From positions 1 through 47,699 of the IMG/VR virus record IMGVR_UViG_3300027859_000902: a DNA stretch of 47,699 nt. One strand, given 5' to 3'. The notes beneath the pieces were generated by a model that searched no databases, was not told the DNA's origin, and saw only the letters and a list, made by a program, of their open reading frames with translations. Each line of letters begins with the position of its first letter. Positions within the stretch are counted from its first letter, which is position 1. This DNA comes from a virus. Positions 1-7,170 of the stretch are shown in pieces. The position numbers and the translations under genes are program-made.

Positions 1-509
1 TGTTCATTGTGTTGAAATATGATATAATCCCAACGGGCTCTGCCACCTGCTGCAACAAATGCTTTCATATTAGTTTCAACTTTATCCCATTGTACGTTTT
101 GTCTATACAAATGATTTGTATCTGCTAGTCCGTCAACACTAAAAATTACAGCACCGTTGCGTCCAAATACTTGTGCAAGTTCCATCCACCAAGGCATATC
201 TCTGGCACCAGCATTAGTATTCATACTAAGCCACATTGTAGGATTATGTTCTCTAAAATATTTGAATATTTCAAGTGTATCTCTGGCAATAATAGGATCT
301 CCTAAGTTACCACACATATACATTGTTTTTAGTTGTTTTATAAAATCGGGTTTAAAAATTTTCTTTGCTTTTTGTAACGTAATTTCAGCGTTTGTTAAAT
401 GAGGGTTATCATCTCCTCCATTCATATTCCTATCGCACATAGGACAAGCGGCTTGACATTTTTGAGTAACTTCTAAATGTACTTCTTTTATGTCTTCATA
501 TCTATACAT
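1..509 (-). CDS. Radical SAM domain protein, partial (3' end outside window)
   Basis: Reading from an ATG at 509 gives 169 codons open to the window edge, so the C-terminus is missing. The cysteine motif CQAACPMC (C18, C22, C25; CxxxCxxC) is the 4Fe-4S/SAM-binding signature of radical SAM enzymes, followed by beta-alpha units of the expected type (for example TMYMCGNLGDP near residues 65-75 and a SVDG segment near 125). Radical SAM enzymes cleave S-adenosylmethionine to start radical chemistry; the substrate cannot be told from this fragment. The start overlaps the stop of the upstream kinase-like gene by 8 bases, so the two are probably translationally coupled in one operon. It is a second radical SAM gene beside the one at 5796-7169, from which it differs in lacking the long Cys-rich N-terminus. 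Family is secure; function is not. Confidence 0.85.
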   Translation of the reverse strand, partial: MYRYEDIKEVHLEVTQKCQAACPMCDRNMNGGDDNPHLTNAEITLQKAKKIFKPDFIKQLKTMYMCGNLGDPIIARDTLEIFKYFREHNPTMWLSMNTNAGARDMPWWMELAQVFGRNGAVIFSVDGLADTNHLYRQNVQWDKVETNMKAFVAAGGRARWDYIIFQHNE

Positions 510-1146
510 TTTTATTCATATCACTAAATTTACTTTGTAGTTTTTTTCGCTTGTTATTTAATATATCAATTTGTTTGGAGTAATAAAAATCTTGGAAGCT
601 GTTCATAAGTTCCATTTGTGACATATAAAATTTACGTACATACCTCATACTTTCGGACAAATCGAACCATCCAACACTATCTGGATCAACAAGTTTGACT
701 TTACGATCTTTGGTTATAACTAAGTTTGCTAACGTATAATCACCGTGCAATACATACCTGTCGTCATCGTTATCATTATCAAATACACTAGTTTGAAACA
801 TTGATAACCAAGTTGATTGCATTGCAATCATAATATCTAAAAATATTTGTTTATTTAACAAATCCTTATATAATCTTCTATTTTTGTATTCTAATAAATG
901 TTTTACATCGCAGACAATATCCAATTTCTCCATTTCAATTGTATTATGATTATTCGTAGCATAAACTTTTACAAAATAATCGTTATCATTAGTAATCATT
1001 TGATATTGTCTTAACCAACTAGCACTCAAAGGACAAGCTTTAGGTCTATTTTTGCATACCTTCACAATTCTGTTTTCATCCTTTGTATAATAAAGAGTTG
1101 AATTAGGAAAATACAACGGACTTATAGTATTATCTATTTCAATCAT
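502..1146 (-). CDS. APH/choline-kinase-like phosphotransferase
   Basis: 214 residues. The segment HGDYTLAN (H134 to N141) fits the catalytic loop HGDxxxxN of aminoglycoside phosphotransferase and choline kinase folds, and VDPD (D154, D156) fits the metal-binding aspartate motif that follows. The N-lobe segment YFVKVYA near residues 57-63 resembles a nucleotide-binding strand. The family transfers phosphate from ATP to small molecules such as sugars, choline or aminoglycosides, sometimes to proteins. In this operon of sugar-transfer and radical SAM genes a sugar or glycan-precursor kinase role is a reasonable inference. The protein is shorter than typical APH enzymes (about 250-300 residues), so the substrate lobe is small. 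The start overlaps the 74-residue gene upstream by 8 bases. Confidence 0.72.
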   Translation of the reverse strand: MIEIDNTISPLYFPNSTLYYTKDENRIVKVCKNRPKACPLSASWLRQYQMITNDNDYFVKVYATNNHNTIEMEKLDIVCDVKHLLEYKNRRLYKDLLNKQIFLDIMIAMQSTWLSMFQTSVFDNDNDDDRYVLHGDYTLANLVITKDRKVKLVDPDSVGWFDLSESMRYVRKFYMSQMELMNSFQDFYYSKQIDILNNKRKKLQSKFSDMNKNV

Positions 1147-1363
1147 TGTGTATTAACTTCACTTCTTTTCCTGGGCCAACTTTACTAGGCAGATCTCCAT
1201 AGTTGTCTATATACCATTCTATCACAGCCTTGTACCACATTTGACTGTTATGATGTGCTTTTTTGTTGAACATATGTATGTTGTTGTTTGTGGCTTGCAT
1301 TGTACTAAGAGCTCTTGCACTTTCAGTTTGTAATTGTCTTAGTGTAAGTTCATTTATATCCAA
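1139..1363 (-). CDS. Small protein of unknown function
   Basis: 74 residues; I do not recognise it. The N-terminal half is polar and predicted helical (DINELTLRQLQTESARAL). The middle is rich in His/Asn, followed by an aromatic stretch (MWYKAVIEWYIDNYGDLP) and a Gly/Lys tail. There is no signal peptide or membrane segment. It is held in the operon by an overlap with the methyltransferase-like gene upstream (14 bases) and the kinase-like gene downstream (8 bases), which supports it being translated. It could be a small adaptor or a substrate for its neighbours, but nothing in the sequence proves either. Confidence 0.6.
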   Translation of the reverse strand: MDINELTLRQLQTESARALSTMQATNNNIHMFNKKAHHNSQMWYKAVIEWYIDNYGDLPSKVGPGKEVKLIHND

Positions 1364-2393
1364 TTTTCATAAACCTTTTGTATTTAGGCAATTGTAGTTC
1401 TCCTTCATATAACACTGTTGTCATTGGAGATTTATCGCTGAATTCTTCTAGTGTTTTACTGCAATTCACGTGTTCTTCTATTTCAAAATAATCATTTCCT
1501 TGAACAACTATAAATTTATCGTCGGGTATTTTATTATACCAAGTATTGTAATTATCAATATGTTCGGTGCTGGTATTTATTATTGTATCAGGAGTATCCC
1601 ATAATCTTTCAAAATCGCTGCCGCCTTTTTTTGCAACAATATAACAATGCTCTTCAAAATTTATATCGTGTATGTCTTGTATCACAGGCTTGAATTTCCA
1701 TCCATTTATTACCCAATGTTTATTGAATATTTCTGCTATTTTTTCGGTGCTTTCATCTACATCAAAACTTCTAACTTTTTCTAATGTCAATCCTGATTCA
1801 AATAACATTACTGCCAGTGTTCCGTACCAACCTGCACAAAGAAATATAGTTCCAAGATCGATTCCAATTTTTTTAAGTTCTTGTATAACCCATAATTTAC
1901 TTTCTAGCTGTCCTCTGCTGAAGCAATCTTCATCAAATGGAATATCTTCTTTTATCATAGTCTTAAAAGCATATACAAAATGCGTGTCAACATAAGATTG
2001 TATAATTCTCCACAGACTAAAAATATTATCATTTAGAATAAGTCCTTTTAGATCTTCATCTTCTATAAGTCTAAAAATACTGTGTAAGTTATCATCAAGA
2101 ACTGCTTTACGTAAATCGTCATTGCCCGGTAACAATCTAAATAAAGCGTGAAGATTGTGTTCTAAAACTGCTTTACGCAAATCTTCTATTTCACCGACTG
2201 TTCTTTTATTATCAACACATCTAAAAACACTGTTTATGTTTTTTTCTACCACTGCTTTACGTAGTTCTTCTTTGTCGATCAAGCGGAACAAACTAAGAAT
2301 ATCACGATCAATATATGCACGTCTAAGATTTGCAAAACGTTCGTCGTCTGGATAAAGAACTTCAAATCTATCTAATAATTTATATATGTCCAT
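1350..2393 (-). CDS. Helical-repeat protein fused to class I methyltransferase-like domain
   Basis: 347 residues in two parts. Residues 23-131 hold five imperfect repeats with a core like LRKAVLxxNLHxxFRLI, spaced 21-28 residues apart and predicted helical. Residues about 165-347 look like a Rossmann-type SAM-dependent methyltransferase: motif I is FLCAGWYGTLAVML (184-197) and the acidic strand end is SFDVDES (209-215). Motif I is unusual (CAGWYG rather than the common GxGxG). A later segment, IINTSTEHIDNYNTWYN, is at the place where catalytic or substrate residues usually sit. Known family behaviour suggests methyl transfer; the repeats may bind a protein or glycan partner. It overlaps the triplicated glycosyltransferase-like gene upstream by 14 bases, so it belongs to the same operon. 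Substrate unknown. Confidence 0.68.
   Translation of the reverse strand: MDIYKLLDRFEVLYPDDERFANLRRAYIDRDILSLFRLIDKEELRKAVVEKNINSVFRCVDNKRTVGEIEDLRKAVLEHNLHALFRLLPGNDDLRKAVLDDNLHSIFRLIEDEDLKGLILNDNIFSLWRIIQSYVDTHFVYAFKTMIKEDIPFDEDCFSRGQLESKLWVIQELKKIGIDLGTIFLCAGWYGTLAVMLFESGLTLEKVRSFDVDESTEKIAEIFNKHWVINGWKFKPVIQDIHDINFEEHCYIVAKKGGSDFERLWDTPDTIINTSTEHIDNYNTWYNKIPDDKFIVVQGNDYFEIEEHVNCSKTLEEFSDKSPMTTVLYEGELQLPKYKRFMKIGYK
2001..2327 (-). repeat. Five tandem protein repeats, LRKAV...FRLI type
   Basis: Within the methyltransferase-like gene, five units begin at about residues 23, 44, 72, 94 and 115. Each has Leu-Arg-Lys/Arg-Ala at its start and Phe/Trp-Arg-Leu/Ile-Ile at its end. The similarity is also visible in DNA, where versions of actgctttacgtaaatc recur near 2101, 2167 and 2251, suggesting fairly recent duplication. 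Confidence 0.8.
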
Positions 2394-3711
2394 TAAATTT
2401 TTCTCTTAACCAATCAAAGTCGTTGATTAACTTCAAAGCATCTATGTTTCCTTTATTAGCAGTTCCGTACATAGTTCCTTCTTTTGCACCTTTTATTGCA
2501 TATTCTCCATAAGGTTTATCCTTACCAACACTACTCCATATTTTCAAGCGAGTATCAGTTTCGGCTTCTTTTTGTCTATCAATTACTTTACTACTTAGCT
2601 TACAACATTCTCTAAATGCACTTTTCCAAGTTTCAAATTCACCAGTGTTAAATGCAGTAATATTTGATATTTGTTGTATTGCTCTAAACTTATCACTAAT
2701 GCTAGTTGTCATATCAGGTTTACTAGTATCCATAGTAAGTGTCAGTTCTCTTGGAAACAATTTTACTCCACCGTAACCATATACAAGTCCGTTAATAGGA
2801 TTCCTGCTACGCCATACGTGTACGTGATCCCATTGCCAAACAGGAACTTGATAATCAAAATTAAAATCATCAACTATATCAGCATCACCATCTATAATCC
2901 AAAACATTGGAGTTGTGCATATTTTTGCACCTTCTATATGAGCTTGATGTATTCCTTTTACGCCGTGTATTCTTTTGCATTGAGGAAAGCGTTTTAGTAT
3001 GCGATTATAGTTTTCATCAGCGTTAGGTTCCTGATAACTTATAAAAACAATGTCATATGGTTTAGGTTTGCTTACAATTTTGTTATGTTCTTTTTTGTGT
3101 GCAATAAACATAAACTTCCATTCTCTTGCACTAATTTTTGATTTCTTACTGCATAATATAACACCGTCGTGGTGTTCACCATTCAGAAATACGTGATTTA
3201 TTTTTCTATCAAAAGAATTATGATGAGTAAAATATGTGTCAAATTCAAAATCATCCAACAACTCTATAGTAGGCGGAACTAACCAAAACATATCTGTCTT
3301 TGATGCTACTAATGCATTTGCATAATCTTCATATGTATCTGTATAAAAAATATCATATTTTGTTGGCATACTTGCTACAATATTAACTTCTTTTGTGTTA
3401 ACAAAAAATCTATGATCAACTTCTTTTTGTGACACTTGTGCATTTTTTGGTATCAACGAAATACCATCGTATTCGTCATTGTTTAGAAAAACGTGTATAT
3501 AGTCTTGGCTCCATTCATCAGGAACGTAATCAAATAAAAAGTTTTCTTTTATTTCTAAGTCTGGATAAACAACCCACAAAAACTTTGTAATACAAGTACG
3601 TTGTGCTTGTTCTATTGTTTTTACACATTTGACTGTAGGAATACTTTTCTTAAGTCGTTTGTAATCTTCTTCAAACAAACTTTTATCAGCAATTAAAAAT
3701 ACATCATACAT
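2380..3711 (-). CDS. Glycosyltransferase-like protein with three copies of one domain
   Basis: 443 residues built from three related units, about 1-115, 118-216 and 217-443. Shared landmarks are an opening hydrophobic strand (YDVFLIADK, YDIFYTDTYED, YDIVFISYQEP), a middle strand (FLWVVYPDLE, MFWLVPPTIE, MFWIIDGDAD), an FxFDY segment and a HVFLN/HVWRS...DG/NG segment. Only the third unit keeps a DGD/DAD-type acidic motif (D274-D278), the expected nucleotide-sugar/metal site of GT-A glycosyltransferases; the first two look catalytically dead. The third unit clearly resembles the gene at 7171-8091. The role is probably transfer of a sugar to a phage or host glycan, with the dead copies perhaps for binding. 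It is first in its operon, behind a consensus sigma70 promoter whose predicted start falls on the ATG itself. Confidence 0.7.
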   Translation of the reverse strand: MYDVFLIADKSLFEEDYKRLKKSIPTVKCVKTIEQAQRTCITKFLWVVYPDLEIKENFLFDYVPDEWSQDYIHVFLNNDEYDGISLIPKNAQVSQKEVDHRFFVNTKEVNIVASMPTKYDIFYTDTYEDYANALVASKTDMFWLVPPTIELLDDFEFDTYFTHHNSFDRKINHVFLNGEHHDGVILCSKKSKISAREWKFMFIAHKKEHNKIVSKPKPYDIVFISYQEPNADENYNRILKRFPQCKRIHGVKGIHQAHIEGAKICTTPMFWIIDGDADIVDDFNFDYQVPVWQWDHVHVWRSRNPINGLVYGYGGVKLFPRELTLTMDTSKPDMTTSISDKFRAIQQISNITAFNTGEFETWKSAFRECCKLSSKVIDRQKEAETDTRLKIWSSVGKDKPYGEYAIKGAKEGTMYGTANKGNIDALKLINDFDWLREKFNGHI

Positions 3712-3717
3712 ACACTA

Positions 3718-3746
3718 ATTATACTAAAAAAATCCATTCTTGTCAA
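3718..3746 (-). promoter_or_regulatory. Sigma70-type promoter for accessory operon 1
   Basis: On the minus strand TTGACA (3741-3746) is followed by exactly 17 bases and TATAAT (3718-3723): a full consensus match. Only six bases separate the -10 box from the ATG at 3711, so the expected transcript begins at or next to the start codon, with no ribosome binding site. Confidence 0.85.
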
Positions 3747-3752
3747 TATTAG

Positions 3753-3760
3753 AATAAATA
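3753..3760 (+). promoter_or_regulatory. Late-type promoter element for fibre gene
   Basis: AATAAATA, close to the T4 late element TATAAATA, lies 17 bases before the ATG at 3778. It is followed by a good ribosome binding site AGGAG (3767-3771). The same arrangement recurs before structural genes on the other strand, most closely before 43462, where TAAATACATT and AGGAG are also shared. Confidence 0.7.
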
Positions 3761-3777
3761 CATTGTAGGAGAAAAAT

Positions 3778-5223
3778 ATGACTGATTTTATACCTGGCGA
3801 TTCGTATCGAATAGATATTGTAGGTGCTGATAGTACTTTAATTATAGATAGTTGGCTAAGCCACATAAAAGCAAATGTTGTTAACAAAGACGGCATAGTG
3901 CAAGTTGACACAACATTTGGTAAACTATATGGACCTATGGTAGGTAATGTTGAAAATGAAGAAGGCGATGTATTAATTAATGCAGCAAGTCGCACTGTTC
4001 ATATGGACGTTGTAGGAAATGTTAAAGACAACGCAAATAACGTTATATTAGATGCTGCACGTAGTTTAATCAAAGGTAATTTCGAAGGCAATATTGTAAA
4101 TTCTGCTGGGGATATGATTTATGATGCTAATACAAAAACGTTAGTTGTTGACAGAATTGTAGGTGATACATACGGAAAACACCACGGCGAAGTAGACTTA
4201 GTAGGTAATGTAAATGGTACATTTATGGGTAACCTAATAGGTCCAAGTAATGGTGTACATTCAGGAACTGTTTTAGGAGATGTAACAGGTAACTTGAAAG
4301 GTAATATTGTTTACGAAAACGGTGACATTATTGTTGACGGATCAAACGGAACAGTTAACGGAAATTTAAAAGGCGGAATATTAACACCGGATGACGAACA
4401 CGTATTAACTTGGAATGACACTTTAAAACATCACGTATTAAGAGCAGGACTTGAACATCCAGATTCAAAAAGTGCTGTGCTGAAACTAGGAAACACCGAC
4501 AGAGAAACAATGTACAAAGGTAACATTGCATACTGGGACGATGATCCTGTGCTTACTTTAATGGCTTGGGAAGGCACAGATAAACCAAGTGTGCTTGCAG
4601 AGTATAGAGGAAGTGTAATTGGCGAAGTATTTGATGAAACTAAAGCACCGGTGCTTACTGTAAATGAAGGACAAGTAAGACTAGAAGGCGGCGCAACAGG
4701 CGAAATTAATATTGGTTACAATAGTACAGAAACAATACAAGTATATGCTGACAATATAAGTTTTAAACTACAATCAAATCCAGTTAACACTTCTAACTTA
4801 GGACAAGTCAATTATTTTGCTTTTAACGGTGATCACGAAAATATGCTTCCACTAAACCCTGGAGATCATATGATGGTAAACACTGTACACGCTTGGGACG
4901 GGTTGGCATATAAAATTGGAGGTGGCTTTGGTTTTTATGCAAACACAGACGTAACACCAGATCCAGACTTAGAAATATATCCAACAGATTTTGCAATTAC
5001 GTTGAGTGATGGAAGAAGTTTACCTAGTGCATTTTGGGATAATCCAACTGGCTTAAATTTTGACGGTAGAGGTGTTTTATCAGTACCAATTATGAAGTCA
5101 AAAGGATTTACAGAAGCTGAAAAAACTGACATTGATTTTGCAGATGAAGGTATGATTATATTCAATAAATCAACTAAAAAGTTTCAAGGTTACAACGGCA
5201 CTAGTTGGGTTGATTTAGGATAG
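3778..5223 (+). CDS. Tail-fibre-like structural protein with Gly-rich beta repeats
   Basis: 481 residues. Residues about 50-215 hold repeating short strands with turns such as GNVENEEGDVLINA, GNVKDNANNVILDA, GNIVNSAGDMIYDA and GNIVYENGDIIVDG, which suggests a beta-helical or beta-prism shaft. The C-terminus ends in GMIIFNKSTKKFQGYNGTSW, a tip sequence type common in phage tail fibres and in other structural proteins. It probably acts in host recognition or decorates the virion. It is the only plus-strand gene in the first 43 kb, flanked by two minus-strand accessory operons, but carries a late-type promoter like the structural genes, which supports a virion role. Its 3' end overlaps the GNAT-like gene tail to tail by 23 bases. 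I cannot assign a receptor. Confidence 0.72.
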   Translation: MTDFIPGDSYRIDIVGADSTLIIDSWLSHIKANVVNKDGIVQVDTTFGKLYGPMVGNVENEEGDVLINAASRTVHMDVVGNVKDNANNVILDAARSLIKGNFEGNIVNSAGDMIYDANTKTLVVDRIVGDTYGKHHGEVDLVGNVNGTFMGNLIGPSNGVHSGTVLGDVTGNLKGNIVYENGDIIVDGSNGTVNGNLKGGILTPDDEHVLTWNDTLKHHVLRAGLEHPDSKSAVLKLGNTDRETMYKGNIAYWDDDPVLTLMAWEGTDKPSVLAEYRGSVIGEVFDETKAPVLTVNEGQVRLEGGATGEINIGYNSTETIQVYADNISFKLQSNPVNTSNLGQVNYFAFNGDHENMLPLNPGDHMMVNTVHAWDGLAYKIGGGFGFYANTDVTPDPDLEIYPTDFAITLSDGRSLPSAFWDNPTGLNFDGRGVLSVPIMKSKGFTEAEKTDIDFADEGMIIFNKSTKKFQGYNGTSWVDLG

Positions 5224-5803
5224 GTATAACTTCCTCTGCTTCAGACCATCTAGACAAAGATAAAGTTTCATAAAATTTATCAACATTAATTTTCCAAAAA
5301 GTTTGGAATGTACCTTTGTATTCAAGTTCTAACGGATTTTGTAGAACACCAGCTTTATGGAAATACTTTGCCCAAAAATTATGGACTTTGTTTTGACTAC
5401 CAACATCACCAGTATGTGTGCTAAGATACAAGGGTTTATCTCTGCCAACGCCTTCTATACACGCAGGCAATAAAAATTGCGAAGCGTGTGAATAGTGTAT
5501 ATCAGTTTTACCTTTCAGACTTTTTACTCTATCTTTTCCTATTAGATGTGTTAACACACAAGTTCTTGCACCTATTCTGTAAGCATCTTTTCCTAATATT
5601 CCAAGTTCTTCTAACTTATGTGCTACTACTGTACCAACAACATTATTATTATGTAACAATAACCAAAGTTTAGCATCTTCATATTTTTTAATATAATCAA
5701 TAAGCATTTCTTGACTGCTATTATTATAGAACTTTTTCTTGTGTGCTTCTATAAAAAATTCAGATAAATCTACATCGTTATTGTATAATTTTATTTTAAA
5801 CAT
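5201..5803 (-). CDS. GNAT-like acyltransferase family protein
   Basis: 200 residues from the ATG at 5803. A longer frame opens at 5851, but that start would overlap the radical SAM gene by 56 bases; the 5803 start gives an 8-base overlap, the same as at three other junctions in these operons. The segment LWLLLHNNNVVGTVVAHKLE (about residues 46-65) followed by YRIGART resembles the central strands of N-acetyltransferase folds, with VVGT at the beta-4 position. I see no clear Q/RxxGxG/A acetyl-CoA motif, so the call is tentative. It is last in accessory operon 2, directly after the radical SAM gene, suggesting a joint modification step. Its last codons overlap the convergent fibre gene. Confidence 0.5.
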   Translation of the reverse strand: MFKIKLYNNDVDLSEFFIEAHKKKFYNNSSQEMLIDYIKKYEDAKLWLLLHNNNVVGTVVAHKLEELGILGKDAYRIGARTCVLTHLIGKDRVKSLKGKTDIHYSHASQFLLPACIEGVGRDKPLYLSTHTGDVGSQNKVHNFWAKYFHKAGVLQNPLELEYKGTFQTFWKINVDKFYETLSLSRWSEAEEVIPILNQPN

Positions 5804-7169
5804 ATGTTTCGCATAAATCAAAAAATTCTGCCATTTCTGGAAAAACTTCAATATGATTTACTCCACGTCTTCTATTTTGTTCTTTAAAAAATTTGTGGAA
5901 GTCCTGACGTCCTTGTATAACTTTTTCTAATGGATATTCAGTTCTTTCCATATAATCTACAACACGTCTAAACTTTTCATATTCTAATGTACTAAATGCA
6001 TCTTTGCGTTCATCGTCAACGTTTTCTTTTATAAACTGCAAATGATCACGCATATAACTTAAATATTCTTTGGGCAATATATTCATATCGTATTGCAGTG
6101 GTTCTTTTAAGTGTGGTGTATCAAAACCTAAACGCTGCCATCTATGCGTTTCTACGTCATTATACTTACCACGCCATTCTAATATTTTTTCAAGTAATGT
6201 TCTAAATGTAGTTACACTAAAAATATTGAATGTAATCATTAGCACCATTGGTGCATCACAGTTACGCATAAAATAATCTAAGTTACGTTCAAAAACTTCA
6301 ATATCTAATCCGTCACGAATATATTCTGCACGTTTACCCCAAGTATCAATACTTGTAAACATTTTAAAACGTCTTATTTTATTATTTGTCAATAAATGAT
6401 TTACACGGTCGGTAAACTTTGCAAGTTGTTTTGGCTTACCTCCTAAGTTACTATTACAGTTAAGTTCTAGTTCTGGTTTTGGATCTGCATCAAGCATATC
6501 AAATAGTCTGTATGTACTTTGCTGTATTGTAGGTTCGCCACCAGTAATACGTAGAATATGTAATTCTTTACTGAGCTCTGGCCACCATTTCCAAAAAGCA
6601 TCTAAATAAGGATTGTTTTCTTCTTGATATATTTTAAACCAATCAATATCACATCTATGATTTTGAACCATATCATATGGACCGTGCTGTTTTATTTCTT
6701 GATAAAATCTACTGCTGGCTTTTGGATGACAATATCCACAACGGAAGTTACACTCATTACCAAAACTAACTTCTAAGTATTCTGGATTTACGTCAAACTC
6801 TGCGCCACCTTCTTTTACTGCTTTTAGTCTATGTTTGAAGAAAATAGTTTGATTACGTTGCTTTCTGTCACTAACATAATCTTTACCCATTGCTTCAATC
6901 TTCCAGCAATAGTTACAACCAGCAGGTTGCTCGCCACGCATCATAGCGGCACGTTCTTTTTTCTTTTGTGCTGTGTTGTGTATAGCACTTGGATTTTCTA
7001 GTAAGGGTGCAGTATCAATCTTATGAGGAGCGGGATGATAACAACTATGTGTTTCACCTGTTTGAAAATATATGTTAGCGTGATACCATTTTGCAAAACA
7101 AAACGTAGGAGATATTTCCTGCGTAATTGTATCAATACGTTTGATCTCTTCGCTTTCGCTGCGTTCCAT
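5796..7169 (-). CDS. Radical SAM protein with Cys-rich N-terminal region
   Basis: 457 residues. CNFRCGYC (C140, C144, C147) is the radical SAM CxxxCxxC motif, preceded by the strand YLEVSFGNE; LRITGGEPTIQ carries the GGEP SAM-contact motif. Upstream, C24, C43, C85 and C88 (SCYHP, GCNYCW) could hold an extra iron-sulfur cluster, as in twitch/SPASM-type enzymes, although here these cysteines lie before rather than after the core domain. Such enzymes often modify peptides or carry out sugar chemistry. The gene follows the glycosyltransferase-like gene by one base and overlaps the GNAT-like gene by 8 bases. Radical SAM assignment is secure; substrate is unknown. Modification of a carbohydrate or of a virion protein is inference from the operon. 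Confidence 0.88.
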   Translation of the reverse strand: MERSESEEIKRIDTITQEISPTFCFAKWYHANIYFQTGETHSCYHPAPHKIDTAPLLENPSAIHNTAQKKKERAAMMRGEQPAGCNYCWKIEAMGKDYVSDRKQRNQTIFFKHRLKAVKEGGAEFDVNPEYLEVSFGNECNFRCGYCHPKASSRFYQEIKQHGPYDMVQNHRCDIDWFKIYQEENNPYLDAFWKWWPELSKELHILRITGGEPTIQQSTYRLFDMLDADPKPELELNCNSNLGGKPKQLAKFTDRVNHLLTNNKIRRFKMFTSIDTWGKRAEYIRDGLDIEVFERNLDYFMRNCDAPMVLMITFNIFSVTTFRTLLEKILEWRGKYNDVETHRWQRLGFDTPHLKEPLQYDMNILPKEYLSYMRDHLQFIKENVDDERKDAFSTLEYEKFRRVVDYMERTEYPLEKVIQGRQDFHKFFKEQNRRRGVNHIEVFPEMAEFFDLCETYV

Positions 7170-7170
7170 T

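Noticed and set aside
3693-3995. Minus-strand frame of 100 codons spanning the 3712-3777 promoter region
   Set aside because: It crosses two promoters and the start of the fibre gene, with no recognisable protein or ribosome site.
5804-5851. Upstream start for the GNAT-like gene at 5851
   Set aside because: It would add 16 residues lying wholly within the radical SAM gene; the 5803 ATG gives the 8-base overlap typical of these operons.
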